Part shown: positions 1 to 9,105 of the stretch, piece after piece
Position numbering within the stretch: position 1 is the first letter of the stretch
Layout: every line of letters begins with the position of its first letter
Assembly: GCF_003049505.1 (NCBI RefSeq)
Contig: NZ_PYWN01000032.1
Location: forward strand, 1 to 58,706
Reading direction: 5' to 3'
Length of the DNA: 58,706 bases
Source of the DNA: Metasolibacillus meyeri
Lineage (GTDB): Bacteria; Bacillota; Bacilli; Bacillales_A; Planococcaceae
Made by a program: the position numbers and the translations under genes
Notes under the pieces: generated by a model
The model's input: only the letters and a program-made list of their open reading frames with translations
Database searches by the model: none
What the model was told of the DNA's origin: nothing

Positions 1-1
1 G

Positions 2-70
2 AAAAATCCAGCTGATTTATTCATTGAAAGAAAAGGCGATGAAGCGAATGTTTTTGAAATTTATAGCTAA
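2..70 (+). CDS. C-terminal end of an unknown protein (partial)
   Basis: An open frame enters from the left edge and ends in TAA at 68-70. It encodes 22 residues ending NVFEIYS. The fragment is too short to assign a family. The AT-rich coding pattern and a repeat plus terminator directly downstream support it being the true end of a gene. In B. subtilis this side of lepA is occupied by hemN on the lepA strand; this fragment lies on the opposite strand, so local order differs. Confidence 0.45.
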   Translation, partial: KNPADLFIERKGDEANVFEIYS

Positions 71-79
71 GAAGTAACG

Positions 80-149
80 ATTCGCCCGCAAGACAGCTAA
101 ATTCGCCCGTAAGACAACCCATTCGCTTAATTAAGCTCAAAATAGGCGC
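80..149 (+). repeat. Family A repeat: 21/20-bp-period ATTCGCCCG array
   Basis: Cores ATTCGCCCG start at 80 and 101 and a degenerate ATTCGCTTA at 121, giving spacings of 21 and 20 bp. The array runs through TTAAGCTCAAAATAGG straight into the hairpin at 150-180. The same array plus tail plus hairpin recurs inverted at 22919-23047, so this is one copy of a dispersed composite element. Confidence 0.75.
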
Positions 150-190
150 GTGTCTAAAAAGGTGCTACCTTTTTGGACACCCCTTTTTTC
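150..190 (+). terminator. Intrinsic terminator
   Basis: A 14-bp stem with one mismatch (GTGTCTAAAAAGGT paired with ACCTTTTTGGACAC, loop GCT) is followed by CCCC and six T. It would end transcription of the gene that stops at 70. Confidence 0.8.
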
Positions 191-402
191 ATATTTATTT
201 ACTTTCACTCTTAAAAATCTAGCTTTATTTTATGTAAACGATGGGGAAATACCTCAAAGAAATTAATCTCCAAAGTACTCCTAAGGTATCTATAGTTGAA
301 ATGCTCGCTTATTATAATCAATATATTCTCATAATATAAATTTATTTTACTATGTACAAATCATGCCAAATTACCTAAAATGGAACAAAAGGAGGAATTT
401 TA

Positions 403-1017
403 ATGAAAAAATCCATGGCAGTAATTATTAGTGTGTTTGCTTTATTCCTAGCTTTTAGTATGGGAACATATGCCGCAACAAAGTATAAATTTACTTTTGA
501 TGGCAAAAATAAAGAGGTTGATGTGCAAATTATCAATAAGAAAGCGTATGTACCTTTAGATAGTGTTGTAGGCTTGTATGGTGGGAAGGCTACATATGAT
601 GACAAGACTAAGACTTATGCCGTTACATCAAAAGCACCAGAAAAAGACGCTCCTGCATCACAAGGCAGTCTGACAAAAACAATCAAAGATGTAACGATTC
701 GAATCGACAAAATTGTTCAAGATGCAGATTCTTTAAAGGTTTATGTATCATACATTAATAAATCTAAGAAGGAAGCTATGACTGGCGATAGCTTAACAAA
801 AATCGTAGCGAACGGAAAACAACATGGATTTGATTTCGACTTTAATTTTGACAGATATTACGATAAAGACGTACCTCACGCAGCCAATTTTATTGAACCT
901 GGCGTGACTGAAAAGTCAGTTATTTTCTTTAAACCTGTAACAGCTGATAAAATTAATATTGTATTAAATGCAAATTTTGAAGATTACCGTTTCAACGACG
1001 TGAAAATTCAAAAATAA
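403..1017 (+). CDS. Secreted protein with copper-amine-oxidase-like N-terminal (stalk) domain
   Basis: 204 residues. Residues 1-24 form a signal peptide (positive MKKSM start, hydrophobic core, cleavage near TYAA). Residues about 25-75 resemble the stalk-type domain found in many Bacillales cell-surface proteins (family PF07833), including the stretch KAYVPLDSVVGLYGG followed by TYDDKTKTYAV. The C-terminal 120 residues look like a beta-rich domain with no motif I can name. A strong AAAGGAGG site lies 8 bases before the ATG. The gene is alone, convergent with lepA, and shares the terminator at 1094-1126. Export is likely; the molecular role is unknown. Confidence 0.75.
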   Translation: MKKSMAVIISVFALFLAFSMGTYAATKYKFTFDGKNKEVDVQIINKKAYVPLDSVVGLYGGKATYDDKTKTYAVTSKAPEKDAPASQGSLTKTIKDVTIRIDKIVQDADSLKVYVSYINKSKKEAMTGDSLTKIVANGKQHGFDFDFNFDRYYDKDVPHAANFIEPGVTEKSVIFFKPVTADKINIVLNANFEDYRFNDVKIQK

Positions 1018-1093
1018 ACAACTATGCCTAGGTACTCAATTTTATAATGAGCATCTGGGCATTTGTTTGAATAAACTTTATTAAAACTAAATC

Positions 1094-1126
1094 AAAGCCG
1101 TAAGCAACTAAATGCTTACGGCTTTT
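1094..1126. terminator. Bidirectional terminator between the stalk-domain gene and lepA
   Basis: A perfect 13-bp stem (AAAGCCGTAAGCA at 1094-1106, loop ACTAAA, complement at 1113-1125). It lies between two convergent genes and can serve both. Confidence 0.85.
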
Positions 1127-1214
1127 CATATAACGTATTTTTCTAATGATGGATAGCCCTACTATTTTCTTTCTCTTTGAATAGCAGATAGTGAGCAAAC
1201 CCTTGATATACCTA

Positions 1215-3044
1215 CTATTTACTATCGTCCATTTTCAGAACTGCCATGAAGGCCTCCTGTGGTACTTCCACAGAGCCAACTTGCTTCATGCGCTTTTTCC
1301 CTTCTTTTTGCTTATCAAGAAGCTTACGTTTACGGGAAATATCACCGCCGTAACATTTAGCGAGTACGTTTTTACGGATGGCTTTGATTGTGGAACGAGC
1401 CACAACTTTTTGTCCGATTGCCGCTTGGACAGGGACCTCGAATTGCTGTCTTGGAATTAATTCTTTCAACTTCTCTACAATTACTTTACCACGCTCATAA
1501 GCAAAGTCGCGGTGTACGATAAAGCTAAGTGCATCGACTTGCTCAGCGTTTAATAAAATATCCATTTTTACAAGCTTGGATGGCTTGTAGCCAATTAGCT
1601 CGTAATCGAATGATGCGTAGCCTTTCGTGTTTGACTTTAAGTAGTCAAAGAAATCATAAACGATTTCAGAAAGTGGAATTTCGTATTGGATGCTAACGCG
1701 TGATGTATCGATATAATCCATCCCCATGAAATTACCGCGCTTCATTTGGCAAAGCTCCATTACTGCGCCTACATAATCATTTGGCACCATAATTGTTGCC
1801 TTTACATATGGCTCTTCAATACGGTCGATTTTTTGTGGATCAGGCATCATTGATGGGTTATCCACACGAATCGACGAGCCACCTGTCATAAATACTTCAT
1901 AAATAACAGAAGGTGCTGTTGTAATTAAATCGATATTAAATTCGCGCTCGATACGCTCTTGAATGATTTCCATATGCAGTAAGCCTAAGAAACCACAGCG
2001 GAAACCAAAGCCTAACGCTTGTGAAGTTTCTGGCTCATATTGTAAGGCAGAATCGTTTAGCTCTAATTTTTCTAGCGCATCACGCAAATCATTATATTTC
2101 GCTGTATCAATTGGGTATAAACCACAGAATACCATTGGATTTAACTTACGATAACCTGGTAACGCTTCGGTTGCCGCTTTATTGCCTGCAAATGTTACCG
2201 TATCCCCCACACGCGTATCGCCTACATTTTTAATCGATGCCGTTAAATAACCTACATCTCCAACCGTTAATTCCGCTTGTGGTACTGCTTTTGGTGTATG
2301 AATTCCTACCTCAATTACCTCAAATTCTGCACCTGTTGCCATCATGCGGATTTTATCGCCAGGCTTTACTGTACCATTCATGATTCGAATTGAAATAATA
2401 ACACCTTTATACGCATCGTAAACAGAGTCAAAAATAAGCGCTTGTAGTGACGCTTCTGGGTCACCTGTAGGTGCTGGCACTTTTTCAACGATTTGCTCTA
2501 AAATCTCTTCGATTCCGATACCTGCTTTCGCTGATGCTAAAACTGCATCCGATGCATCTAAACCAATCACATCTTCAATTTCCTGTTTGACGCGCTCTGG
2601 GTCAGCCGCTGGTAAGTCGATTTTATTAATAACAGGCATAATTTCTAAATCATTATCTAATGCTAAATAAACGTTCGCGAGTGTCTGTGCTTCGATACCT
2701 TGTGCTGCATCGACAACTAAAATAGCACCTTCACATGCGGCTAAGGAACGCGATACTTCATATGTAAAGTCGACGTGTCCCGGTGTATCAATTAAATGGA
2801 ATGTATATGTTTCTCCATCTTTTGCTACATATTTTAACTGTACTGCATTTAATTTAATCGTAATGCCACGCTCACGCTCTAAATCCATTGAGTCTAGCAA
2901 TTGCGATTTCATTTCGCGCTGTGTCACGGTTTTTGTTGATTCTAAAAGTCGGTCTGCTAATGTTGATTTCCCATGATCAATATGGGCAATAATCGAGAAA
3001 TTTCGGATATTCTCTTGGCGTTTCAAACGTTCTTCTCGGTTCAT
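1215..3044 (-). CDS. lepA: Elongation factor 4 (LepA), translational GTPase
   Basis: 609 residues, full length for the family. The N-terminal GTPase domain carries the P-loop AHIDHGKST (about residues 20-28), the switch II motif DTPGHVDF and NKIDLP. Domain II and the EF-G-like domains follow. The LepA-specific C-terminal domain is visible in [15 protein letters not shown] and KKRMKQVG near the end. LepA is a ribosome-associated cytoplasmic GTPase, reported to act on stalled or initiating ribosomes. The start is an ATG preceded by AGGAGAG. In B. subtilis lepA follows gpr-spoIIP; here an inserted block of hydrolase and regulator genes separates them, and hemN is not downstream. Confidence 0.97.
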   Translation of the reverse strand: MNREERLKRQENIRNFSIIAHIDHGKSTLADRLLESTKTVTQREMKSQLLDSMDLERERGITIKLNAVQLKYVAKDGETYTFHLIDTPGHVDFTYEVSRSLAACEGAILVVDAAQGIEAQTLANVYLALDNDLEIMPVINKIDLPAADPERVKQEIEDVIGLDASDAVLASAKAGIGIEEILEQIVEKVPAPTGDPEASLQALIFDSVYDAYKGVIISIRIMNGTVKPGDKIRMMATGAEFEVIEVGIHTPKAVPQAELTVGDVGYLTASIKNVGDTRVGDTVTFAGNKAATEALPGYRKLNPMVFCGLYPIDTAKYNDLRDALEKLELNDSALQYEPETSQALGFGFRCGFLGLLHMEIIQERIEREFNIDLITTAPSVIYEVFMTGGSSIRVDNPSMMPDPQKIDRIEEPYVKATIMVPNDYVGAVMELCQMKRGNFMGMDYIDTSRVSIQYEIPLSEIVYDFFDYLKSNTKGYASFDYELIGYKPSKLVKMDILLNAEQVDALSFIVHRDFAYERGKVIVEKLKELIPRQQFEVPVQAAIGQKVVARSTIKAIRKNVLAKCYGGDISRKRKLLDKQKEGKKRMKQVGSVEVPQEAFMAVLKMDDSK

Positions 3045-3298
3045 ATAATTGTTCTCTCCTAAGTGTAAACTATTTTAAATTATACTATGAACAACACACA
3101 AAGCACAACATTAGACTGAATGGAAATGCGATTATATCAACATTTCAGAGATATGTATGACGCTAATATGCCCAATTCAAAGCAAAAATCCTATGTAAGT
3201 AAATCATCGAGTGTGCTTTAATACGCTTTATTTTTCTTTGAAATTTACTGCGATTATCAGCAATTAGCTCTACTTATATGTTCTCCCTTCATAGAAAT

Positions 3299-3327
3299 AC
3301 AGGAATAGCTAGGCTAGCTATTCCTGT
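3299..3327 (-). terminator. Hairpin downstream of the GHL10 hydrolase gene
   Basis: A perfect 13-bp stem (ACAGGAATAGCTA, loop GGC, complement to 3327). The T tail is weak on both strands, so it may act as a transcript-end stabiliser as well as a terminator. Confidence 0.65.
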
Positions 3328-3345
3328 ACTCATGTCAAAAATGTT

Positions 3346-4914
3346 CTACTCGTCTTCCACTACTACAAAAGCCGTCTCACTCTCTACACCTGTAGCAGAT
3401 ACCGCCATAATGCCGTATGTGTAGCTACGCTTAGCAAGGGCTGTCTTGTCCACAAATGTTGTGAAGCCATTCGTATTATAAACAACATCCACTATATTTC
3501 TAGAGTCCTCGTAAGAGCCTTCCTCGTTGCCCATAAAGCGATAAATGACATACTTACGTGGCTGTGTTATGTTTTCATCTATAATTTCAATTTTGCGACC
3601 AGCTGCTTCCTTCGTCACCTGTACAAAAGTTGGCTCGGCAGGTATTGTGTCACCGCTCCAAGATATGTCAGGTGTTAGTGCCGTATAGTTATAGAGTTGC
3701 TGATTGACAATTGTTGCATAGCCTAGTTTATTGTTTTGCATACTTTTCAAAGAAAAATGCATTTGCCCCATAGCTGCTGATTTTTCTGCACGGTTCGCCG
3801 TAATTTGACTTGGCAGCTCCATTTTATTTTTCCATGCAGCATCACTGTCATTGCCTACCTTATAATCCGCAAGCCCAATATATAAATTCACAGGGTGTGT
3901 CTTCGCATATGTTTGCACTTCATGACTCCACCAATCAAGAAGCGTCCCATATTTTGCAACAGCTAATGTTCTTGACCAATAAATTTGTGGCGTAATGTAA
4001 TCGACCGTCCCATTTTTAATCCATGTTCTTACGTCCGCATATAAATCATCATAATTATTGACACCTGCTCGTGTATCGCTTCCTGTTTTATCAAGCGATT
4101 TGTTACGCCATACACCGAATGGTGAGATACCAAACTGAACATGTGGCTTCGTATCTTTAATTGCTATATAAAGATTTTTCACAAGCTGGTTAACATTATT
4201 TCGTCGCCAATCCTCGACTTTTTTAAAGGAACCACCATATTTTTTATAGGCTGCTTGATCTGGAAAGGCTTCCTTCGCAATTTTATACGGATAGAAATAA
4301 TCATCCATATGAATGGCATCAATATCATAATTAGCTACTAGCTCTTTTACGGTTTTCACTAAGTAATCTTGCACCTCTGGCAAACCAGGATTTAAATAAT
4401 ATTGCTTGCCATATTTCACAACCCAGCCTGGATTTTTTCTTGCAACATTATCAGGCGCAAGGTCCGTTAATTTTTGACTAGACATTGTCACACGATATGG
4501 GTTCATCCATGCGTGTAATTCCATCCCACGTTTATGTGCCTCCTCTACCATAATCGCTAAAGGGTCGTATCCTGGATTTGTCCCTTGCTTTTTCCCTGTT
4601 ATGTAAGTTGACCATGGTGCTAGCTTTGACGGATACATTGCGTCATTTGTTGGCCTTACTTGATAAATGACCGTATTGAGTTTATTGGCTTTTAATTGAT
4701 CCAATGTTTGACGTACCCAAGCCGTATATTGCGTCTCATTCATGCCTGCTTTCATATCAATATTCAATACTGTTGAAATCCATACCGCACGCATTTCTCT
4801 CTTAGGCTGTGTTGTACTTGCTGATGCTGGATGAACAGCAATTGTTGATAGACATAAAACAAAAATCATCGTGACTAAATGTACAATTCTCCATTTACTA
4901 TGTTTCTTTTTCAT
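3346..4914 (-). CDS. Secreted glycosyl-hydrolase-like protein, GHL10/DUF187 family (YngK-like)
   Basis: 522 residues. Residues 1-33 are a signal peptide ending in ASAS, so the protein is exported. Residues about 40-350 match the GHL10 (PF02638) TIM-barrel family: REMRAVWISTV at the start of the barrel, VIYQVRPTNDAMYPS, HAWMNPYR, DIDAIHMDDYFYPY and GISPFGVWRN. The acidic pair in HMDDY is the likely catalytic region. The remaining 150 residues look like an appended beta-sandwich (FN3-like) domain. The RBS GGAGGAATT precedes the ATG. Family members are thought to act on cell-wall or exopolysaccharide glycans; the substrate is unknown. It is part of the block between lepA and spoIIP. Confidence 0.85.
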   Translation of the reverse strand: MKKKHSKWRIVHLVTMIFVLCLSTIAVHPASASTTQPKREMRAVWISTVLNIDMKAGMNETQYTAWVRQTLDQLKANKLNTVIYQVRPTNDAMYPSKLAPWSTYITGKKQGTNPGYDPLAIMVEEAHKRGMELHAWMNPYRVTMSSQKLTDLAPDNVARKNPGWVVKYGKQYYLNPGLPEVQDYLVKTVKELVANYDIDAIHMDDYFYPYKIAKEAFPDQAAYKKYGGSFKKVEDWRRNNVNQLVKNLYIAIKDTKPHVQFGISPFGVWRNKSLDKTGSDTRAGVNNYDDLYADVRTWIKNGTVDYITPQIYWSRTLAVAKYGTLLDWWSHEVQTYAKTHPVNLYIGLADYKVGNDSDAAWKNKMELPSQITANRAEKSAAMGQMHFSLKSMQNNKLGYATIVNQQLYNYTALTPDISWSGDTIPAEPTFVQVTKEAAGRKIEIIDENITQPRKYVIYRFMGNEEGSYEDSRNIVDVVYNTNGFTTFVDKTALAKRSYTYGIMAVSATGVESETAFVVVEDE

Positions 4915-5007
4915 AATTCCTCCATCTTATTATTTTTCTATTTTAGTATACGTCAAGTGCTTTGATGAATGCAAAAAACTGCGAGGAAGCAGCTTTCTCG
5001 ACAGTTG

Positions 5008-5060
5008 ATTTACCCAGTTCAAAAGTAACAATTTGCCCAACGAATAAACAAATTCGCTCA
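5008..5060 (+). repeat. Degenerate family A repeat array
   Basis: Degenerate cores ATTTACCCA (5008), ATTTGCCCA (5031) and ATTCGCTCA (5052) are spaced 23 and 21 bp. A hairpin follows at 5108-5131, the same architecture as the copies at 80-190 and 22919-23047, but eroded. Confidence 0.5.
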
Positions 5061-5107
5061 ACCAACACCTATTTACGTTGAGATACACACGCAAAACCAA
5101 AAACAGA

Positions 5108-5131
5108 GGCATGTCACTTTTCGGACATGCC
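5108..5131 (-). terminator. Terminator of the MarR gene
   Basis: Stem GGCATGTC (5108-5115) with its complement at 5123-5131. On the minus strand it is followed by CTGTTTTTGG. It lies just past the stop of the MarR gene. Confidence 0.7.
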
Positions 5132-5137
5132 CCCACC

Positions 5138-5653
5138 CTATTCCTCATCCATCATAACTAGCTCTTGCGGCGTTTCCTTCTTCGCACTAAAGTGAATTAA
5201 CGTATCGGAAAAACGATCAAGCAATACCATAAAATCTTCCTTAGCAGATTCAGGAATTCGATCTGCGATATGGAACATGTCATCGAAGCATTCTTTTAAG
5301 ATGTACTCCGTATACTGTTGATACAATGCATAGCCTTCACTCGAAGGCTTGACATAAATATCTTTGCGATTGCCACTTAAGCGATATTTTTCGAGCAAAC
5401 CTTTTTCCGCTAGATTTTTGACATTTTTAGAAAAAGCGCTCCGACTAACTCCTAGACGTTCCGCCATTTCAGACATTTTCTGATCCTCATCATCCGCTTC
5501 AATAATATATTCTAAGGTTTGAATTTGTGAAGCAGTCAGCAGTATATTTGTCCCATAAGTAAACTGCCGCTTATACGTGTTAGAGTAAGCATTTCCATAT
5601 TTAATCATCTTTTCTATTAAAGCTCGATGATTACCCATCCATTCTAATTTCAT
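5138..5653 (-). CDS. MarR-family transcriptional regulator
   Basis: 171 residues. A winged-helix domain spans about residues 35-135: LTASQIQTLEYI, then the recognition helix region MAERLGVSRSAFSKNVKNL, then the wing ending SGNRKDIYVKPSSEG. This is the MarR pattern. No effector is evident. It ends in its own terminator. It could regulate the adjacent hydrolase gene (5781-6584), which is transcribed in the same direction 127 bases upstream. A short CGGGATAAAT motif shared with repeat family B sits in its 5' leader near 5682-5696. Confidence 0.85.
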   Translation of the reverse strand: MKLEWMGNHRALIEKMIKYGNAYSNTYKRQFTYGTNILLTASQIQTLEYIIEADDEDQKMSEMAERLGVSRSAFSKNVKNLAEKGLLEKYRLSGNRKDIYVKPSSEGYALYQQYTEYILKECFDDMFHIADRIPESAKEDFMVLLDRFSDTLIHFSAKKETPQELVMMDEE

Positions 5654-5780
5654 AAAATAAACCTTTTCCTTGCTTAAATTTATCCCGCATTTGCGAGTGG
5701 TGAGACAAAGGAAAAGTCCCCTGCTTCACTTTATTGAATCATATCACACCACCATATCATTAGAATAGAGATGGAACTTG

Positions 5781-6584
5781 TTATATGCGCTTTTCAATCC
5801 AGGAAATGGCTTCCTCAATTACCTCATCACGAGCAGTTTCATTAAAGATTTCATGCATTAAATGTGCATAAATTTTTAGCGATTTATCTGTTGAAGCAAT
5901 ATCCCCATATAAAATAAGCGAATCTTCGTCACTAATAATACCATCATTTGCCCCATGCATAATGAAAACAGGGTCGATGAATTGCTGCGCATTGACTTTC
6001 AACCACTCTACACCCTCAATCAGGTTGTTTAATAAATCAACAGAGATTTGCTTTTCAACAAGTGGATCATTAGCATAAGCGGTTACCACTTCTGGATTAC
6101 CACAAACCCCATCGCCAAGTTCATTTGGCAAATACGTGCCTAAAGGAAGGTCAATCGGCGTTTCACCGAAAATCTTTTTCGTATAACGCGTCAATGCCCC
6201 CGACAAGACAATTCCCTTCACTTTGCCAGGATATTTCGTACCGAAAGCCGTAGTCGCAAACCCCCCCATGCTATGACCAATCACAAACACAGGAACATTT
6301 GGATTCTCCTGTAAAGCCACATCAACAACACTATTGACATCATCAATAATTTCATTAAAATCACTGTAAAATATGCGCTTGCCCTCTGACCGAGCATGTC
6401 CACGATGGTCAAAGCGATAGACATTAAAACCGCGCGCAATTAGCTTCTCTGTTACATAATCATAGCGGTTTGCATGCTCACACAAGCCATGGACGACAAC
6501 AACAGCTGCCTTCGCATTGTCCACTAAATCCTTTTTCAAATAAAGCTTCGTACCATCAAATGATGCTAACATTGTTTCTCCCAT
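5781..6584 (-). CDS. Alpha/beta hydrolase, lysophospholipase/monoacylglycerol lipase type
   Basis: 267 residues, full length. The fold is shown by VVVVHGLCEHANRYD (oxyanion region, about residue 30), the nucleophile elbow GHSMGG (about 103-108), the acid loop DPVFIMHGAND (about 203-213) and the catalytic histidine in HLMHEIFNE near 241. This order matches Hydrolase_4 (serine aminopeptidase S33-like) lipases. The start ATG has GGGGGA 7 bases upstream. No signal peptide is seen, so it is cytoplasmic. A truncated second copy of its 3' end lies at 6905-7012, evidence of a past tandem duplication. Confidence 0.88.
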   Translation of the reverse strand: MGETMLASFDGTKLYLKKDLVDNAKAAVVVVHGLCEHANRYDYVTEKLIARGFNVYRFDHRGHARSEGKRIFYSDFNEIIDDVNSVVDVALQENPNVPVFVIGHSMGGFATTAFGTKYPGKVKGIVLSGALTRYTKKIFGETPIDLPLGTYLPNELGDGVCGNPEVVTAYANDPLVEKQISVDLLNNLIEGVEWLKVNAQQFIDPVFIMHGANDGIISDEDSLILYGDIASTDKSLKIYAHLMHEIFNETARDEVIEEAISWIEKRI

Positions 6585-6690
6585 GCTAATTCCCCCATTT
6601 CCTTTGTTTCCTTAAGAAATAAAATAGTTTCCTAAGGATACAATTATCATATCACCTTCAGAATTATCTGTCTATAAGTTAGCAAAGCAA

Positions 6691-6861
6691 ATGTTCGGTG
6701 CTAAAATTAATGGTATGGAAAAACCGCTCACAACAAAGGTCTCTCATTTAGATATTGTAGAGCTTTTAGTGAAGGACCAAGCTACTCACACTATGAATGA
6801 TTGGATTAATTTTGCTAATAGCTCCAAAGCCCAATTTGAAATTAATAAGGAATTAGCATAA
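6691..6861 (+). pseudogene. Relic of an unrecognised gene (3' part)
   Basis: An open frame continues from about 6634 through an ATG at 6691 to TAA at 6859-6861. The 56 residues from that ATG end FEINKELA and look protein-like (HLDIVELLVKDQATHTM, NDWINFANSSKAQ). No RBS precedes the ATG, and the frame closes upstream at a TAG around 6630. A clean terminator follows at once. I read it as the surviving 3' end of a plus-strand gene whose 5' part was deleted. I do not recognise the family. Confidence 0.5.
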
Positions 6862-6866
6862 AGCTC

Positions 6867-6901
6867 AAAAAGATGGTCAGCCAAAAGCTAACCATCTTTT
6901 T
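6867..6901. terminator. Terminator after the plus-strand relic
   Basis: Stem AAAAAGATGGTCAGC paired with GCTAACCATCTTTTT, one mismatch. A and T runs on both sides allow bidirectional action. Confidence 0.75.
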
Positions 6902-6904
6902 AGT

Positions 6905-7012
6905 TTACACTCTTCTCTCAATCCAAGAAATCGCCTCTTCCATCACTTCATCGCGCACTGTTTCATTGAAAATTTCATGCATTAACTGTGCGTAAATTTT
7001 TAATGATTTCGA
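6905..7012 (-). pseudogene. Truncated duplicate of the alpha/beta hydrolase C-terminus
   Basis: Minus-strand translation to the stop at 6905-6907 gives about 35 residues, including SLKIYAQLMHEIFNETVRDE and EEAISWIERRV. It is nearly identical to the last 35 residues of the hydrolase at 5781-6584. Similarity stops abruptly near 7012, where sequence next to the spoIIP terminator begins. It is therefore a 5'-deleted paralogue, without start or catalytic serine. Confidence 0.85.
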
Positions 7013-7035
7013 TGGGATTTATACGGAATAAAGCA

Positions 7036-7063
7036 AAAGTGGCACTCTTTCAGACACCACTTT
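7036..7063 (-). terminator. Probable spoIIP terminator overlapping its stop
   Basis: AAAGTGG (7036-7042) pairs with CCACTTT (7057-7063). On the minus strand it is followed by TTTTGCTTTATT. The 5' arm lies inside the last codons of spoIIP. The loop is long, so strength is uncertain. Confidence 0.5.
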
Positions 7064-7874
7064 GTTCGCCTGCATTAATTTTCGCAATCGCTTGCGCTAA
7101 TACCGCCACCGTACGTAAAATTTCTTCCTCTGTATTATCAATGCCGCCAAGCTCGACTAGCAGCATTTTATGAAATAAATCTTGGTTATACACACCATCT
7201 ACGCCCGCACCCGATTTTTTCATTACACCTCTTGAAATACCTGGCACAATATTTTCCATTGCTGTATGGAGTGCTTCTGCATATTTTAAATTGCCCTCGT
7301 AGCCAGGATGATCTAAACCAACCACAAACGCCACTTTCGCAAAATTCATTTCAGGCGTTTCTAATGTTGTCACCTTTCGCCCGACTGCATCACGATGAAA
7401 ATCGATGACCAAATCATATAAATTTGTTGTAAGCTCTTCCTTAATGTAAGGGCGTACAACCCGATATGCTTGATGAAAATCTGAACCTTGCTGTTTCATT
7501 ACATTCATCACATCTACATCGAGTACAGTTCCTTTTAAATGGTTCAATTGAAAATGATTGAGCATCGCTTGCTGCATTGAGAAAATATTTGTTTGTTCAT
7601 CATATACTGCCTGCATGCCCGTTTTGCTTTCTACAGCGGGCTTGTAAGCTTCATGAGAATGGGTATAAACAAAAAGAATCTCCAAAGGCTTTGGTGTAGT
7701 ATTTACAGGAAGCGGATTTAAATTTGTTGCAGCGGCATAAACGACCTTTTTTTCAGGTGCTGGTTTCGGTTCATTTACAGCCATTTGGTTATTCGGAAAA
7801 GGAAGCTGTCCTATCAAAATTGGTAGCAAAAATAAAATAAAGAGCAGTATCAAAAAGCGTTGCATCACTTTCAT
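7050..7874 (-). CDS. spoIIP: Stage II sporulation protein P, septal peptidoglycan hydrolase
   Basis: 274 residues from the chosen ATG. An N-terminal membrane anchor (about residues 5-22) is followed by a linker, then the SpoIIP amidase/endopeptidase domain with THSHEAY, DFHRDA, GVYNQDLFHKMLLVELGG and NTEEEI; histidine and glutamate residues in these motifs bind zinc. SpoIIP works with SpoIID and SpoIIM to thin septal peptidoglycan for engulfment. A GTG at 7883 is in frame but sits 2 bases after AGGAGG, so ATG at 7874 is the better start. The length is shorter than B. subtilis SpoIIP, mostly in the linker. It lies downstream of gpr as in Bacillus. Confidence 0.95.
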   Translation of the reverse strand: MKVMQRFLILLFILFLLPILIGQLPFPNNQMAVNEPKPAPEKKVVYAAATNLNPLPVNTTPKPLEILFVYTHSHEAYKPAVESKTGMQAVYDEQTNIFSMQQAMLNHFQLNHLKGTVLDVDVMNVMKQQGSDFHQAYRVVRPYIKEELTTNLYDLVIDFHRDAVGRKVTTLETPEMNFAKVAFVVGLDHPGYEGNLKYAEALHTAMENIVPGISRGVMKKSGAGVDGVYNQDLFHKMLLVELGGIDNTEEEILRTVAVLAQAIAKINAGEQSGV

Positions 7875-7927
7875 CGCTTGCACCCCCTCCTTCCACTACT
7901 CTATGGAGGGAGGGGACTATTTAGAAC

Positions 7928-8941
7928 TTAGGAATTCGTTAAATCGAATAAGCTATTTGAGATTAAAAGAGCATATTGCATGAGCCATATATCGACTTCC
8001 TTTGGCGTTACGATAAAGCGCTCCTGTGCATGAAATACTTCCTCGAAAAGCTGCCTTTTATCATCAATCGACCATGTCGACCACTCACCAAAAATCGGCT
8101 TGACTAAATTTAAATCTGCATCCTTTGTATCTCCGCGCCAGCCTGTTACTGAAAGCTTGCCCGATGGCTTGCCACGCTCGCTAATACGTGTGGCAATTGT
8201 GCGAAATACAGTATCGACTGCATCTGCTAGCAAGACTGTCGCCTCCACAACAGTTGGAATACCGATAGCTAAAACAGGCACACCTAGCACTTCCTGCGAA
8301 ATTTCTGCACGTTGATTGCCAACACCTGACCCTGGATGAATGCCTGTATCTGTTAATTGAATCGTTCGACAAAGTCGCTTGCTACTTCTTGTCGCTAACG
8401 CATCAATAACAATAACGGCAGCTGGCTTAATTTTTTCCGCTAATGCTTTCACAAATTCACTTGTTTCAAAGCCCGTTTGCCCCGTTACACCTGGTGCGTA
8501 CATAATAAATTGCTCATTTGGATTTTCTGAAAAAGCACTTTGCAATTCATCAATTGCAATTGGTCCAATCGCATCTGGCGTAATCGTTTTATTGCCGAGC
8601 CCAACAATGAGTATTTTATTTGGCGCTTTATATTGAATATCTTCCAATAGCATGGCAATATATTTTTGCAAAACTTCCTGTAATTGTGTAAAGCCATCTG
8701 TATCGCTCGGGTAAAGTGTCGGAATTGATAATGTAATGTAAGTGCCTTGCTTTTTGCCAATTTGCTTTTCACCTTCTTGCGATACCGTTACCTTTGTTAT
8801 TTCAACGCGTTGCTCCTTCAGCTCCTCCATGACAACACCACTTTGACGTGCTGTTTTCTCCTTTTGTTGCTGCGTTTCATACGTTAAAACTTCCTCTGCT
8901 TCATCTACTAAATCTGTTCTTCCCCAATTTACTTGTTCCAT
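7928..8941 (-). CDS. gpr: Germination protease GPR (peptidase A25)
   Basis: 337 residues. GPR degrades small acid-soluble spore proteins in the first minutes of germination; it is made as a zymogen in the forespore and autoprocessed. The N-terminal RTDLVDEAEE region is the start of the prosegment. The core shows ILIVGLGNKTITPDAIGP, APGVTGQTGFET, VIVIDALATRS, GIHPGSGVGNQRAEIS and VLAIGIPTVVEA, all typical of the family. RBS GAGGTGA lies before the ATG. It is divergent from rpsT and 44 bases upstream of the first spoIIP codon, as in B. subtilis. Sigma-F/G control is expected from the family; I could not identify a clear promoter. Confidence 0.97.
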   Translation of the reverse strand: MEQVNWGRTDLVDEAEEVLTYETQQQKEKTARQSGVVMEELKEQRVEITKVTVSQEGEKQIGKKQGTYITLSIPTLYPSDTDGFTQLQEVLQKYIAMLLEDIQYKAPNKILIVGLGNKTITPDAIGPIAIDELQSAFSENPNEQFIMYAPGVTGQTGFETSEFVKALAEKIKPAAVIVIDALATRSSKRLCRTIQLTDTGIHPGSGVGNQRAEISQEVLGVPVLAIGIPTVVEATVLLADAVDTVFRTIATRISERGKPSGKLSVTGWRGDTKDADLNLVKPIFGEWSTWSIDDKRQLFEEVFHAQERFIVTPKEVDIWLMQYALLISNSLFDLTNS

Positions 8942-9043
8942 ATTTTCACCTCATTTTTAGTGTGGTCAAACTGTCAAGTAAATATTCTTTGCATTTATGT
9001 ATTGCAATTACTGCTGTGGTTTGGTAGAATGATTTTTGTTGTA

Positions 9044-9072
9044 TTGACACATGAAATAAGTGAGAAGATACT
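9044..9072 (+). promoter_or_regulatory. Sigma-A promoter of rpsT
   Basis: TTGACA (9044-9049), 17-bp spacer, GATACT (9067-9072). It lies about 35 bases before the rpsT start. Confidence 0.7.
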
Positions 9073-9105
9073 CATCTCGTACCTAATATTTAGGAGGTGA
9101 AAGTT

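Noticed and set aside
4930-5148. Minus-strand frame of 72 codons after the MarR gene
   Set aside because: It runs through the MarR terminator and the eroded repeat, and has no RBS or protein-like composition.
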